64,000 nucleotides of DNA from Castor canadensis (Eukaryota > Chordata > Mammalia > Rodentia > Castoridae). Positions 21,601 to 33,600 of this stretch are shown here, piece after piece; the first letter of the stretch is position 1, and each line of letters opens with the position of its first letter. Both the position numbers and the translations under genes were made by a program. The notes under the pieces are model-generated. The model was not told the origin of the DNA. It saw only the letters and a program-made list of their open reading frames with translations, and did not search any database. Location: NCBI RefSeq assembly GCF_047511655.1, contig NC_133399.1:1057333-1121332 (forward strand). Reading direction: 5' to 3'.

Positions 21601-24600
21601 GAGGAACCTCTAGTGGAGACGCCATGCTGCTCTGAGGGTGCAGGATGGCGTTATCAACAATGACAAAGTGAGGACATGGCTGCTCTGGTGCTGCAGCCAC
21701 CCCAACACCCACAGTGCCTACACAGACACCACATGGGCCTGACAGCACCCCGGAGAGTTCTGAAGGACCTTTGCAATCCACTGCAATGCCAAGGTTCCCT
21801 CTCACTGACACGGAGACCGTTCTGGAGGGACACTGTTGCCTGTGACCGGTCCACCCCAGATCTTCCCACCTCACTGTCATGGCAGGTCTTCAGGGGCACA
21901 GAGGATGGGCCACCCTCTGAGGTCGAGGGCAGGAGATGGTGGGGATGAGCCAGGCCTGGCAGAGGCACGAAGTGGCAGGAGCCACCGCTTTGTGACCGGT
22001 GAGGGCCAGAGCACTCCAGAGTACGAGTGTGAGCTGGGCCACAGGCCGCTCGGTGGTTCAGCGTGCGTGGGCTCAGGCCCAGTTCCATCACCAGCATCGC
22101 AAACCAACAGACTAGAACCCGAGAGCAGAGAAACCCGTATGGCACTGGCTGCTTTGGCCTTAGCCAACCCAGCCTTGCGGGGCGTCGGGAGGTGCTGGGC
22201 CTCCAAGGCACTGAGGCCACCACGGGGTCTGGTCAGACACCAGATGCCTGGGGCCGGGCTGATCGTGGGGCTGCAACTTCAGGAGTGGCAGGAATGATGG
22301 CACACCCTCCCCAGCCCCCAGGAAGGACCCACTTGGGGCCTGGGCTCACCTTCTGGCTCGGGGACGAGGCACGCCCTCTTGGGTGCTGGGATCACGCCAA
22401 CCTTCAGAGACTTGCTACTCGTCCTCTTCCGGGGTGGGCAGGTGCCCGTGGTGGCCTGTGGAGGGCCAAGAGCTCCCGCTGGCCCAGCCTCGGCACCTTC
22501 ACCAGGGAGGCCCTCGGTGCCCTCACTCTTGCTGGCTCCTGCTTCTGGCCTGCAGGCGCCGTGAGCGGGGGCCTCCTCTGCCCCCTCATCTTCCTCGTCT
22601 TCCTCCTCGTCCTCCTCGGGTACCAGGTCTGGGCTCTCCAGCACAACCTTGGGCTGAGGGGTCTCATCGTCCAACACCCCCTCCCCTTCCACGAGGTCTG
22701 GGGGGCTCTTCTGCGTGTCCCCACCCTCGCCACTGGCGTGCAGGGAGAGAGGGGATGGCGAGAAGGAGATGGATGGGCACAGCTCCAGCACTTTCTCGCG
22801 GTAGAACTTGAAAGCAGAACTGTTTTGGTCGTGGAGAAACCTGGGAAGTGGAGGAAGAACCCTGGGTAACTGAGGGGCAGGGGTAGGGCACGGAGGGACA
22901 GCTACAGGGTCGTGGCGTGGCTCATCACTGAGGGCATACATGGATGACCAGAGAATGTGCTGGGACAAGCTGAGTTTTTTTTTTTTTCTTATTTTGGTGA
23001 CGGGGTCTGGCTCAGCAGCCCAGGCTGGCCTTGAATTTTGGTCCTCTTACCTCTCTGCCTCTGGCTCTACCTCCTGAATGCTGGGATCACAGGTGTGCAC
23101 TATAATGCCCAGCTTAAAAGCTGATAAATTTGAATACACAAAATTACCTCTAGCCAGATGCTGGAGAGTCACACCTGTAACCCAAGCTACTCAGGAGGCA
23201 GACATCAGGAGGATCGTGGTTTGAGACCAGTCCAGGAAAATACTTTCTGAGACCCTATCTTGAAAATACCTAAGGCAAAAATGGGCTGGTGGAATGGCTC
23301 AAAGGTAAGAGTACCTGCCTAGCAAGAGTGAGATCCTGAGTTCAAATCTGTCCCACCCCCCAGAAACATTGTGCATCACTAGAGGGAATATAAATGACAA
23401 GGGAGGTGCAGTGAGGCCTCCACCCAGCACCCACATGCACGAGCAGACAGATGGAGACTGATGGGCCAGGTGCTGGAGGGCGGGGAAGGACGGCAGCCTG
23501 AGCTGTCCAGGCTGCTGGAAGTGCAGCACGCATGCCCACTGTGGAAGACAGTGTGGCAGTCTCTGTGATGTTCAAGGTGGACAGAAACAAAGGTGTGATG
23601 CTCCATGGCTGAATGCGAAAGGCTGTGCTGGATGAGAGCCACAGAAAGGGCAGTGGTCACTGCCTGAGCATAGTGATGGAGATTCTAGAACATGCAGGCT
23701 AACCTACAGTCAGAGAGAGCTGGGATGGGCAGGAGGAGGGAGAAGAGAGGCCAGAGAAACATCTGTGTCACTGTGTTGGCTGCAAGACTGATAAAGGACT
23801 GAAGCCTGCAGTTTATGGGATGGCAATTACACCACGTGACTTTCTGTCCTGCCTAAGGCTCACCACAGCGGGCCTCTGGGCACGGACTGCGACCTCTGAA
23901 CTAAGCCAAAATCACCCTTTCTTGCTCAAGACTCTTGGCTCAGGTGTCTGTTCCAACCATGGAAAGTGACTGGCACAGGTGATGCCACATCACCCTTTCT
24001 GAAGGTCCCAAGACCCCAATGAACACAAAGGGATTGTGACACTCTTGGACGGGGCAGTGATGAAAAGCACACTGTGAAGTGAGGAGCAAGCAGAGGGTGA
24101 CTAGGCAGTGCCCACCCACTGTCTCACTGCATGTCTGCCTGACAAGGAGAGAATGGACAAACAGGGCAGCCAGACTTCTCGGAGCTCAACTTTTGTGATC
24201 TTTACTCACAACAATGTGTGTTACAGTTCAAATAGGAAGCACAGAAGAAAAGAAAGAGCCCTGAAGCTCAGTATGAGCAGAAGGCAGGTGACAAAGGGGT
24301 GACACTGCACCCCAGAGCAAGGGCCCCTGTGGACCTTGAGTGCAGTAGAGGGGTTGCATTTCAGATGCATTGATGTAGCAGGGAGGAGGAGCTGAGGAAA
24401 ACAGACTAGGTCTGAGTCCTGATAAAGTAGCAGGGAGATAGGAATGGCATAGCAGAGATAAAACCTGAGAAATCTGAACACGAGGGAGGTCACATAGCAA
24501 TGGGGAAGGGAAAAGTCACAGAGCACTAGGGTAAAATAGCCAATAAAATTAAATATAACCATATATAGATTAGACGTTGCTTTTTGCTTCTGTAGCCTGC

Positions 24601-27600
24601 TTTCAAGGATATATAAGGTGAGACCCCTTTGTTCTCGGGGCTCAGCCTTTGGACATGAGTCCACTGGGCCTGTGCTGGCACAATAAAACATTGCTTCCTG
24701 TTAAACTGCCTCAGTGTCCGGTATCTCAGCTTGAGATTCCTGAAACATTTCTTGGGGTCTCATTTGCTGAGATTGCAGAGATGGTGAATTATCACCTCCC
24801 CTGTCTCTGGGGTGCATCCCCCAGACCACGGGGAGAAGATCCCACCAGGCGACAAGGGACAGTTTGATCTGGAGGAGGGATTCCTCTTCCCAGCGAGTTG
24901 GGGTGAGGGCCTCAGACAGACACACAACAGAACCCGGGGAGGCACAGGAACTGCGAGGGGAGGGGAGCACCACCCATCAGACTGGTAAGAACCCGGGTTC
25001 AAATTCAGGCCTGCCTCAGGAGGCAGAAGGAGAGACTGGTCACCTCCTAGGGATCCCCCCAGTGATCCTATTTGGGGTGAAACTGGGTCTCTCAGGCTTA
25101 GGAGTGGGGCAAAAGTGTGTGAGACACCTCCAGGAATTAGGGAGGTTGAGCTTTTCCAGGAAACAGCCATAACTGAGGTTAAAGAATGGGTAACAAAATG
25201 TTCAGTTCCAAAGAGAGAGACTCCCCAGAGAACAGACGCAAAATCTGCCATGCCGCCGGACAGCCCTCTGGGTATAATTTAAAAGTTTTTTTCTTTTTTG
25301 TGAAGTGCACTCTAATTGTGTGTGTGTGTGTGTGAATTTGTTTAAAGCACTGGGCAAAATTTAATTTGCTCCTGGAATTCCAGCTCATCTTATGTGTGCT
25401 TAAGTTGACATTTTTTTCTGGCATGCTTAATTTATAAAACTGTGTGTGTGTGTATAAGCATCTTCAAAATGGTTTTTAAACTGCTGTTATAAGGTTAATG
25501 TGATTCTCAAGGTAACAAAAAACCAGGGTGTTTGTTTTAAAGATCTCTGTTATAAACTGCTTAGACTGTTTACACATGAATATGTGAACATCTTGAGGAT
25601 GATTCTTACTATAAAGTCAATGTAAGAAATTATTACTCTGTTGTTCTACTGCTAGTTTTAAGAAAACTTATTTCAAGCGAGTTTCACTAGGATGCAGGCT
25701 TTCAGGGGTTAACACTCAGTTAACCCAGAGGAGATAAAAAAGAAAGGGGAACCACAGTCTGCAGCAGGAATCTTAAAATTTGGGTAATTAAAAATTGACC
25801 TTAGCCTGTTTCATTCTGTCACAAATAAAATCTGGGATTTAATTCTCTTTTATAATAAATGGGTCTATTAGCAAATGGGCCTTCTATAAGTTGTTTTTAT
25901 ACAAAAATAATTTTAAGGTTACTTTCTTCCTGTTTTTTGTCATACAAATACAAGGTCCTAAGTTAAAAGGGTTTATGAGTTGTTTTCAGCAAATATTTCA
26001 GCAAAAATTACATATGTAATATATTAAGGATATGGTTTTTAAAAAATAAAAGATTAAAAAATACTTTTAAATAAAAGAAGATAAAAACAAGCTCCCCCAG
26101 AAGATACCGAGTTAAGTTGTCATAAAAAGATGGAGCTTATAAATGCTTATGTAAGTGATTGAGTTGACTAAAATCCAGTTACATTAAAGGTTTTGTAAGA
26201 TCAAAATTTAATGTACTGATGCTAAACTAAAACTTAATTCTCTAAGCTCATTACAACAAGGCTATCTTAAAAATATTATATTGCTCTTGGTAACATTCAA
26301 CCAAAAAAAAAAAAAAACTGTCTTAAAAATGGGCTTGTTTTGTCAAGACAACTGTCAGGAATTTTTGGTGCTACAGGTGAATCCACAAATTTGGCAAGAC
26401 AATGAATTTATTAAAACACAGAGAGACAAGAGGCTGCTGAGCACAGGGAGTGCTGCTGCACTGATATGAGGGTTGCGACAGATTTACTTATAAAAAAAAA
26501 AAGCCAAAGTGCTCCCTCCAGGAAGCACTCCCTCCTCTTCAAAAAGGAGCACTACACTGGAAGCTAAGACCTCCAGTTTTTATTGGAGTCACCAGAGTGG
26601 AGATGTTAGTCCTACTCCTTCCACATGTCAGTGGAGGGAATTTTTTCCCTGGGATGGCCATACTGGGCCTGTTATTTTAGGGGGGCTCCACTGACTACAC
26701 GCTGGTGGGATCCTGCTGTATGTCATGAGCCATCTGTTAATGTCAACATTCTGGGATGTGATCCCTTATCAACATATCTGAGCTATGATTCTTGGCCACT
26801 ATGTTTTCTAACTCCACACTTAGTCCCCATAAATAATTACCTGTGTTCTCTGGTGATTTTTGTTGGGGTTTTAACTACTAAGGTAATTGAGTCATGTTCA
26901 TTTAAGAGTTGGTTTATGTAAAATTTTCTAGATGACTGCATGGTTAAACTACTGCTGTCTCAAGTGATTCTAATGCAGTTAGTATCCTATCTGTGTCTGT
27001 GACTGGGTTATTTGGGGTCACTAACACTGTTCTCCCCAACTGATAAGAAAATCTAAGGTTTTACTTCAAGAGCAACAACTAAATTAATATGTATATATAA
27101 CCTCTATAGAGCTGTGATGCTGTTGCTTGTTCCTGAATACATAAGTATAAATATATTTACATAATAAATATAATATAAATGTATTTATGCTTTATAAAAA
27201 ATCACAAATATATTTATATTTTTCAAGTATATCAAGCCTTCTAAAATACAAAATTTAGATACGGTAACAAAAAGTTGGTGATACTGATATACTCTTCTGT
27301 TAGTTGCTAAATTGTCCATCAGAATTGTAACCATGACTTTAAGTTTTTGTCATTACAATTCTGATCCTTCTGGGACATTTACAATCAAGTCCATAAAAAA
27401 AAAAGACTCTAATAACTACTTACCTGTCAGCCAGGTTAGCTTTTTAGACATCTGCTTTTGTTAGATTTTGTTTTGTATTGTCCTTGTCTAGAAGCCCACT
27501 GCCTAAGAGCCACTCCTTCTAAGCCTCTTTGTTGCTTAAATTTGGCCAAAAGTGTCTAGTTGGCACTGACTTCCACCTGATCTGCTTGTTATTTCCCCCG

Positions 27601-30600
27601 ACATGGGACCAAAACCATCCAAACAAACAAAATCCAGGAAAAAAACAACTGATCAGGAAAGACCTTTATTCTAAGGCCATTTCACCCTGAACGCGTCCAA
27701 TCTTGTCTGGTCTCGAAAAATAAGCAGGGTTGGGCCTGGTTAGTACTTGGATGGACTGCTCAGAGACAAGCAGTTTGGAGACAAAGCGGGGAGTGCCATC
27801 AAAGATCCAATGGAGTCACTGGTGCCAGACCTTTCAAAAATAACCAAGGCCTAGAGGATTCAAGAAATGGTTCTTATGCATGTGTGGCTATCTGGCATTG
27901 AAGCCCTTCTACACACAAACTGATATGTTTAGACAGTCTTCTACTTAAATAGAGACAAAATAACTATTTTTACTGGCTCTAAATATGTCCTTTGATACTT
28001 AAAGATAGTAGTTTTAACTTCTTTCAAACAATACATTTTCTTGGACATATATACTGATAATATATTGTTGCCATGGTAATTCTACTCAGTTTAAAAAAAC
28101 AAAAACAAAAACAAAAGACATTGTCTGGGTAAAAAAATAAAATGTCCAACCATTAAAACCCCATTGGAGGCTGGCAGATTGGTTCAAGTGGTAGAGTGCC
28201 TGCCTAGCAAATATGAGGTCCCAAGTTCAAACTCCAGTACTACCAAAAAAATAAAAAAGTGTAAAACCCCATTGGAGGGGCCCTTTGGTTCTTATCTTGC
28301 TTCCTCCTATCGCAGTTAAAGTAGCAGTGATTGCTCCTTGGATCCACCACAGTCCAGTCAAACCAGCTTCTCTTGAGTGGGAATGCATACCTGACCCAGC
28401 TTCACCATTTAGGATCAACCTCCAGAACATCAATGCCCTTCTTTGGGAGGACTCCACTCCCCAGGGGACAACAGAGGACCACAGATGGTGGGACAGCAGC
28501 CCTGCTCTAGTCACACCCAGAAGCTGACTAGTCTGCACAGCAGAAGCTTGAGAAGTCAACTCTCCAACAGGACAAACAGGCTGTTTTTCACCCCAGTTCT
28601 CTCACTGTGACGCACTGTCACCCCTTGTCTGTATCTGCTGCTGTAGTTCTCACCCTAGTCCTCATCACAGACTTGGCAGAAACTGCTCCCACTAATTGGA
28701 CTCATGGCAAAAGGTTTTTATTGGCTCTCTTCTATCTCTTTTGGGCAGGATGCATAATTACTTTTTATTGTTACTGATCTGGTTTCCCTTTGCAGCCCCA
28801 GAACCCTCCTCCTGTGACCTATGTCTGCACACTACTCAGGAAGGAAGTGTTGAAACTAAGACTTTACTTTTCCATACTTACTATTCCTGTGCAGGCTCTG
28901 TCATCAGGTCATGCACTCAAATCACACCACTTCTCTATCTAGTGTGCTCCCATGGTAATCAGCATATCTGCTTCAACCCCACTTACCACCCTCAGGAGCA
29001 GTGGTTAGAGATCAGGAGTGTCTGCCACCCTGGGAACACTGTCAGCCACACCCAGGTGTTTAGTCCTGATAAACCAGTATCAGTGCTCTTTGATGCATGT
29101 GCAGCCATAGACAAAGCTGGATGTGGAGGTGTACGCTATGGCTTGGGGGCCTATCTTGAAAAAGAGCCTATACATCAAATGATAAGTGTATGTGCTGGGG
29201 AGACAACTCTTGGCCGTGTGATGATGTGGGTTCTTATTATTGCCCTTACTGGGGTTGTGTTTCATGGGCCACATGGCAAAGGGATAAATATACAGCCTCC
29301 TTCACAAGGGTAAAGCTGCCCCTGACTGCACCCAAGGCACCTGTGACCCTGTAAACTTCACTGAACTTAAGCCGTCCGATTGGACACAGGGACAAATAAT
29401 TAGTATAAGGATAGATGAAAGGGCCCTGACCCTGGGAGTCTGATGAACCTTAGTTCATTAGTAACCGTTACCCATGAGAGTTCCTCATACCAAGTTCTTC
29501 ATCCATTTTATGAGGAGATGAGTGAGTTTTCCATTTCTGCCAAAGCTAATATCTTGTTCCTCTCACTGGCTGAGCCTATGGCCCAGACTCTTTTTTTTAA
29601 TTTTTATTTTATTCATATGTGCATACAATGATTGTGTCATTTCTCCCCCCTTCCCCCGCCCCCTCCCTTAACCCCCCTTACCCGGCAGAAACAATTTTGC
29701 CCTTATTTCTAATTTTGTTGTAGAGAGAGTATAAGCAATAATAGGAAGGATGAAGGGTTTTTGCTGGTTGAGATAAGGATAACTATACAGGGCATTGACT
29801 CACATTGATTTCCTGTGCATGTGTGTTACCTTCTAGGTTATTTCTTTTTGATCTCACCTTTTCTCTAGTACCTGATCCCCTTCTCCTATTGGCCTCAGTT
29901 GCTTTAAGGTATCTGCTTTAGTTTCTCTGCGTTGAGGGCAACAAATGCTAGCTAATTTTTAGGTGTCTTACCTATCCTCACCTCTCCCTTGTGTGCTCTC
30001 GCTTTTATCATGTGCTCAAAGTCCAATCCCCTTGTTGCGTTTGCCCTTGATCTAATGTCCACATGTGAGGGAGAACATAAGATTTTTGGTCTTTTGAGCC
30101 ACCTGGGCAGAAGATGGGTCCTGGGGCTATCACACCCCTGTATATACGCTCAACTGCATCATCAGGCTGCAGGCTCTTGTTAAAATTATAACTAATGAAA
30201 CTACAAGAGCCCTCGATTTGCTGGAAAACAAAGCACTAAGATATGCAATGCCATCCATCAGAACCGCTTGGCTTTAGACTATTTGCTGGCCTCTGAGGGA
30301 GGAGTTTGTGGGAAATCTAACCTGAGCAACAGCTGCTTACAGATTGATGATGAAGGAAAGGCCATAGAAGAGATCACAGACAGAATGAGAAAGCTCACTC
30401 AGGTCCCTGTCCAGACTTGGAGAGGTTGGGATCCCAATGACCTGTTTGAATGATGGCTTTTCTGCCTTAGGTGGATTCAAAACCCTGATGGGGCAATGGG
30501 CCTGATCCTAGGAGCGTGCCTATTCTGCCCTGCCTGGTTCCTCTGGTGCTATGGTCTATAAGGATGGTTCTGGAGGCCGTGATAGAAAGGAAATGGCCAC

Positions 30601-33600
30601 ACAGGTAATGATGCTGTGGAAATACAAACCCCTAGATCAAGATGATGCTCTCTGACCCTAGGTGGGATCAAGCATCAAAGGGGGGAATAATGTAGCAGGG
30701 AGGAGGAGCAGAAGAAAACAGACTAGGTCTGAGTCCTGAGAAAGTAGCAGGGAGGTGGGGATGGCACAGCAGACAGACAAAACCTGAGAAATCTGAACAT
30801 GAGGAAGGTTTAGTAGTACAAGGATAAAGTAGCCAATAAAATTAAACATCTCCATATACAGATTAGACCTTGCTTTTTGCTTCTGTAACCTGCTTGCAAG
30901 GGTATATAAGGTGAGACCCCCTTGTTCTCAGAGCTCAGCCTCTGGACATGAGACCACTGGGCCTGTGCTGCACAATAAACATTGCTTCCTGCTAATTGCC
31001 TCAGAGTCCTGTAACTCAGTTTGAGATTCCCGCAACACTGAAGCACACAGAAGCACTGTGTGCCCTTGGCCTATTCACTGCAGTGCTGGTTGGGTCTGGC
31101 ACCACCCACAGCAGGACCCCAGGTCTTGGCTCTCCCTATCCCCTGGGGGAGGAGGACGGTAGTCCAGGCACACTGCTAACAGAGGCAGCCTGGGATGATG
31201 CAAGGTTTTCTTCTAAATTGTACTTTTCATGTGGTAATAAATAAATAAAACCCAAGAAAAGACCAAGGAAATGCTGGGTGCTGGTGGCTCACGCCTGTAA
31301 TCCTAGCCACTCAGGAGGCAGAGATCAGGAGGATCAGTTTGAAGCCAGCCTGGGCAAATAGTTACCTACACCCTATTGTGAAAAACACTCATCACAAAAA
31401 AAGGCCGGTGGAGTGGCTCAAGGTGTAAGCCCTGAGTTCAAACCATAGTACTGAGAAAATAAACAAAAAAAGACCAAGAAAATGTCCCCCGGCCAGCTCT
31501 GGCAGGAGAGGCTCCACAAGTGACAGGCAGGCCCAGCTCAGAGGTGTGCAGGGCCCAGCTGCCCCTGAAGGCCACCAGCACCTGTCAAAAGCAGAACCAG
31601 GCTGTGCCTGGCCAGGCCTCTGGCCCACGGGCATGTGGGGTCACATGTGGCAGGCTGGGCCTGGGAGGGAGGGAACAGGAGGTCCCCAGGCAGACACAGA
31701 CAGGGCAGAGGCTGCAGGGAAGGGCAGCACAGAGCTCATGCAGACACCAAAGAGCAGGCACCGCCCCACTGGACCCCAGAAATGCCCCAAGAAGTGTAAG
31801 TTTTCATCTGCACGTGTTCGTTTTAGTAGTGCTGGTGGTGGAGGCCAGGGCCTCAGGCACCCAGGGCAAGCGCTCACTGCTGGGCCACTCCCCAACGCCA
31901 CTGCTCCTCTTTTAGTTAGACTGGGCCACAGCTCCCCTGCAAGGTCTGGACTCTGCCAGGAACCCAAGACCCAGGCAGCTCCTCTCTAGGAGTGCCTCAT
32001 CACCCGCTCTTGTAAGAACCCCAGAGTCATTTCCCCCAAAATAAACCCCTTCCAAGGCAGGGCTCTTGACAAATGCCTTTTCAGTAAGTTGTTGAGCGTG
32101 CACTAATGCTCCCAGTACACCAGCCCTGTTCCGTGGCCTCCAGCTGGGTGGGTCTGAGCTGACCTCCATGTGAGGACGGCAGGGTGTGGCACCCCTCCCA
32201 GTAAGGACCCGAGGATGTGCATCACCATCAGAGGGGCCTGCTCACCAAGTCAGTTTCACCTGCCCACCCCCTTCGATGCAGACACAGTGTCCCTGCATGC
32301 AAGCTTTTCCTGATGACCCTATGATGACCCAGCTGCAGCGGCCATGACTTACCTGGTCACACCAAGACAGGAGTGTCTGCAGGGCAGCTGCACCCACAGG
32401 TAGTGCCTGTGGGGGTGCTGTAAGAGACAAGGGTACGTACCAGAGATCGGGGTTATCCGTGCTGTTCTCTATGCTGAACTGCTCAATCTCGGGCCCCACC
32501 TGAGCGACAAACCTGGCCAGCTTCTCTGCAGTCTCCATGGTCTTCATGTCAACTACAAAACAGACGGCAACTGTCACAGCTGTGGACACTGACTATAATG
32601 ACACCCACGGCCCTCTCTGCACCTCACCAACTTACAGGCAATGTGCCAGGGTTGCTTCTCAGCCTGTCTTGGAGGCCCCAGGCAGCTCCTGCCCTTCCCT
32701 CATGCACGCACCCCTGGATTGGCTATGGGTGACAGGCATATGGTCACCACACTGTCCTAGACGTCCTGCTGTGAGGAGCCTCAGGATGAATGGCACCCAG
32801 GGCTCAGCCGAAGCACAATTTGAGGGGCTCGGGCTGCGTGAGGACATGGTGTGGGCAGGAGGCGTCACCACAGAGGAGAGGGGAGCTGGCAAAGGGCAGG
32901 TGCACCAAAGAGAGAAGGCAGCCAAGAAGGGGTCACTAACACCAGTCAGCATGGAAGCTATGCAAGGCAGGAGCCCACAGTGCACAACTAGAGGGACCTG
33001 GGAGAGGAGGGGACAAGAGGGACTGCCAAGCCATGGATTCAATCCTGGGAGAGAGCTGGGGTGCAGCTCAGGGGTAGGGGCCTGACTAGCATGTGTGAGG
33101 TCATGAGTTCAATCCCTAGCACTGACCAAGGGCTGGAGGAATGGCTCAAGCAGTAGAGCATCTGCCTTGCAAGCACGAAACCCTAAGATCAAACCTCAGT
33201 CCTACCAAACAAATAAAAACCAAAACAAAACCCAACAGAAATACTTCAGAAGAAATGGTGTCTGTACTAGACACATACAGACCTTCCTCCACCCTATACA
33301 AAACGATATAACAACTGAGTGCACAGACCGTATGTTGTATGAGGTGTCACAAGTCACCGAGACTGACAGGTGTGTGGGAGGAGGAGCAGGTGTGAGACGG
33401 CAGGCAAACCCTGTGCATTTTATGGAGATAGGAGTGTGGTGGATTTTGGCACCTGCAGGGGTCTGGAACTTGTCCCCCAGATTGTGGGGGACAACAGTGT
33501 AAGAACGGAATCACAGGCTGCTGCCCACATCAGGAGCACCGAGGCTCTTGGTGCATCTGTGCCAGCTCTGCTCTCAGGAGATGAGGGGGTTGCCAGTGGC

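Larger units (their letters stand above)
24374..31037 (+). mobile_element. Decayed class I (gamma-like) endogenous retrovirus
   Basis: Two direct LTRs (374 and 347 bp) enclose about 5.9 kb. In order: a proline-type-like degenerate primer site after the 5' LTR; a possible gag start with a MGN codon run at 25186; a long AT-rich noncoding interior; a pol integrase C-terminal remnant; broken env; and a polypurine tract (AAAGGGGGGAATAA) before the 3' LTR. Flanking bases are TTGA and CTGA, compatible with a 4-bp target duplication with one change. The LTRs differ at roughly one base in eight by eye, so the insertion is old. No intact gag, pol or env remains. It sits antisense in SUGP2 intron 6. It was later hit by an L1 and a SINE, and it contains a 5S rRNA-like segment. 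Confidence 0.85.

Noticed and set aside
22063-22869. 268-codon plus-strand frame
   Set aside because: Antisense shadow of the SUGP2 acidic/SURP exon (22350-22840), whose minus-strand frame matches the known protein.
28696-29313. Possibility that the env-like frame is a domesticated gene
   Set aside because: It ends early and lacks the cleavage, fusion and anchor regions in frame. Its remaining parts are split by an L1 insertion, and there is no sign of selection that I can test here.
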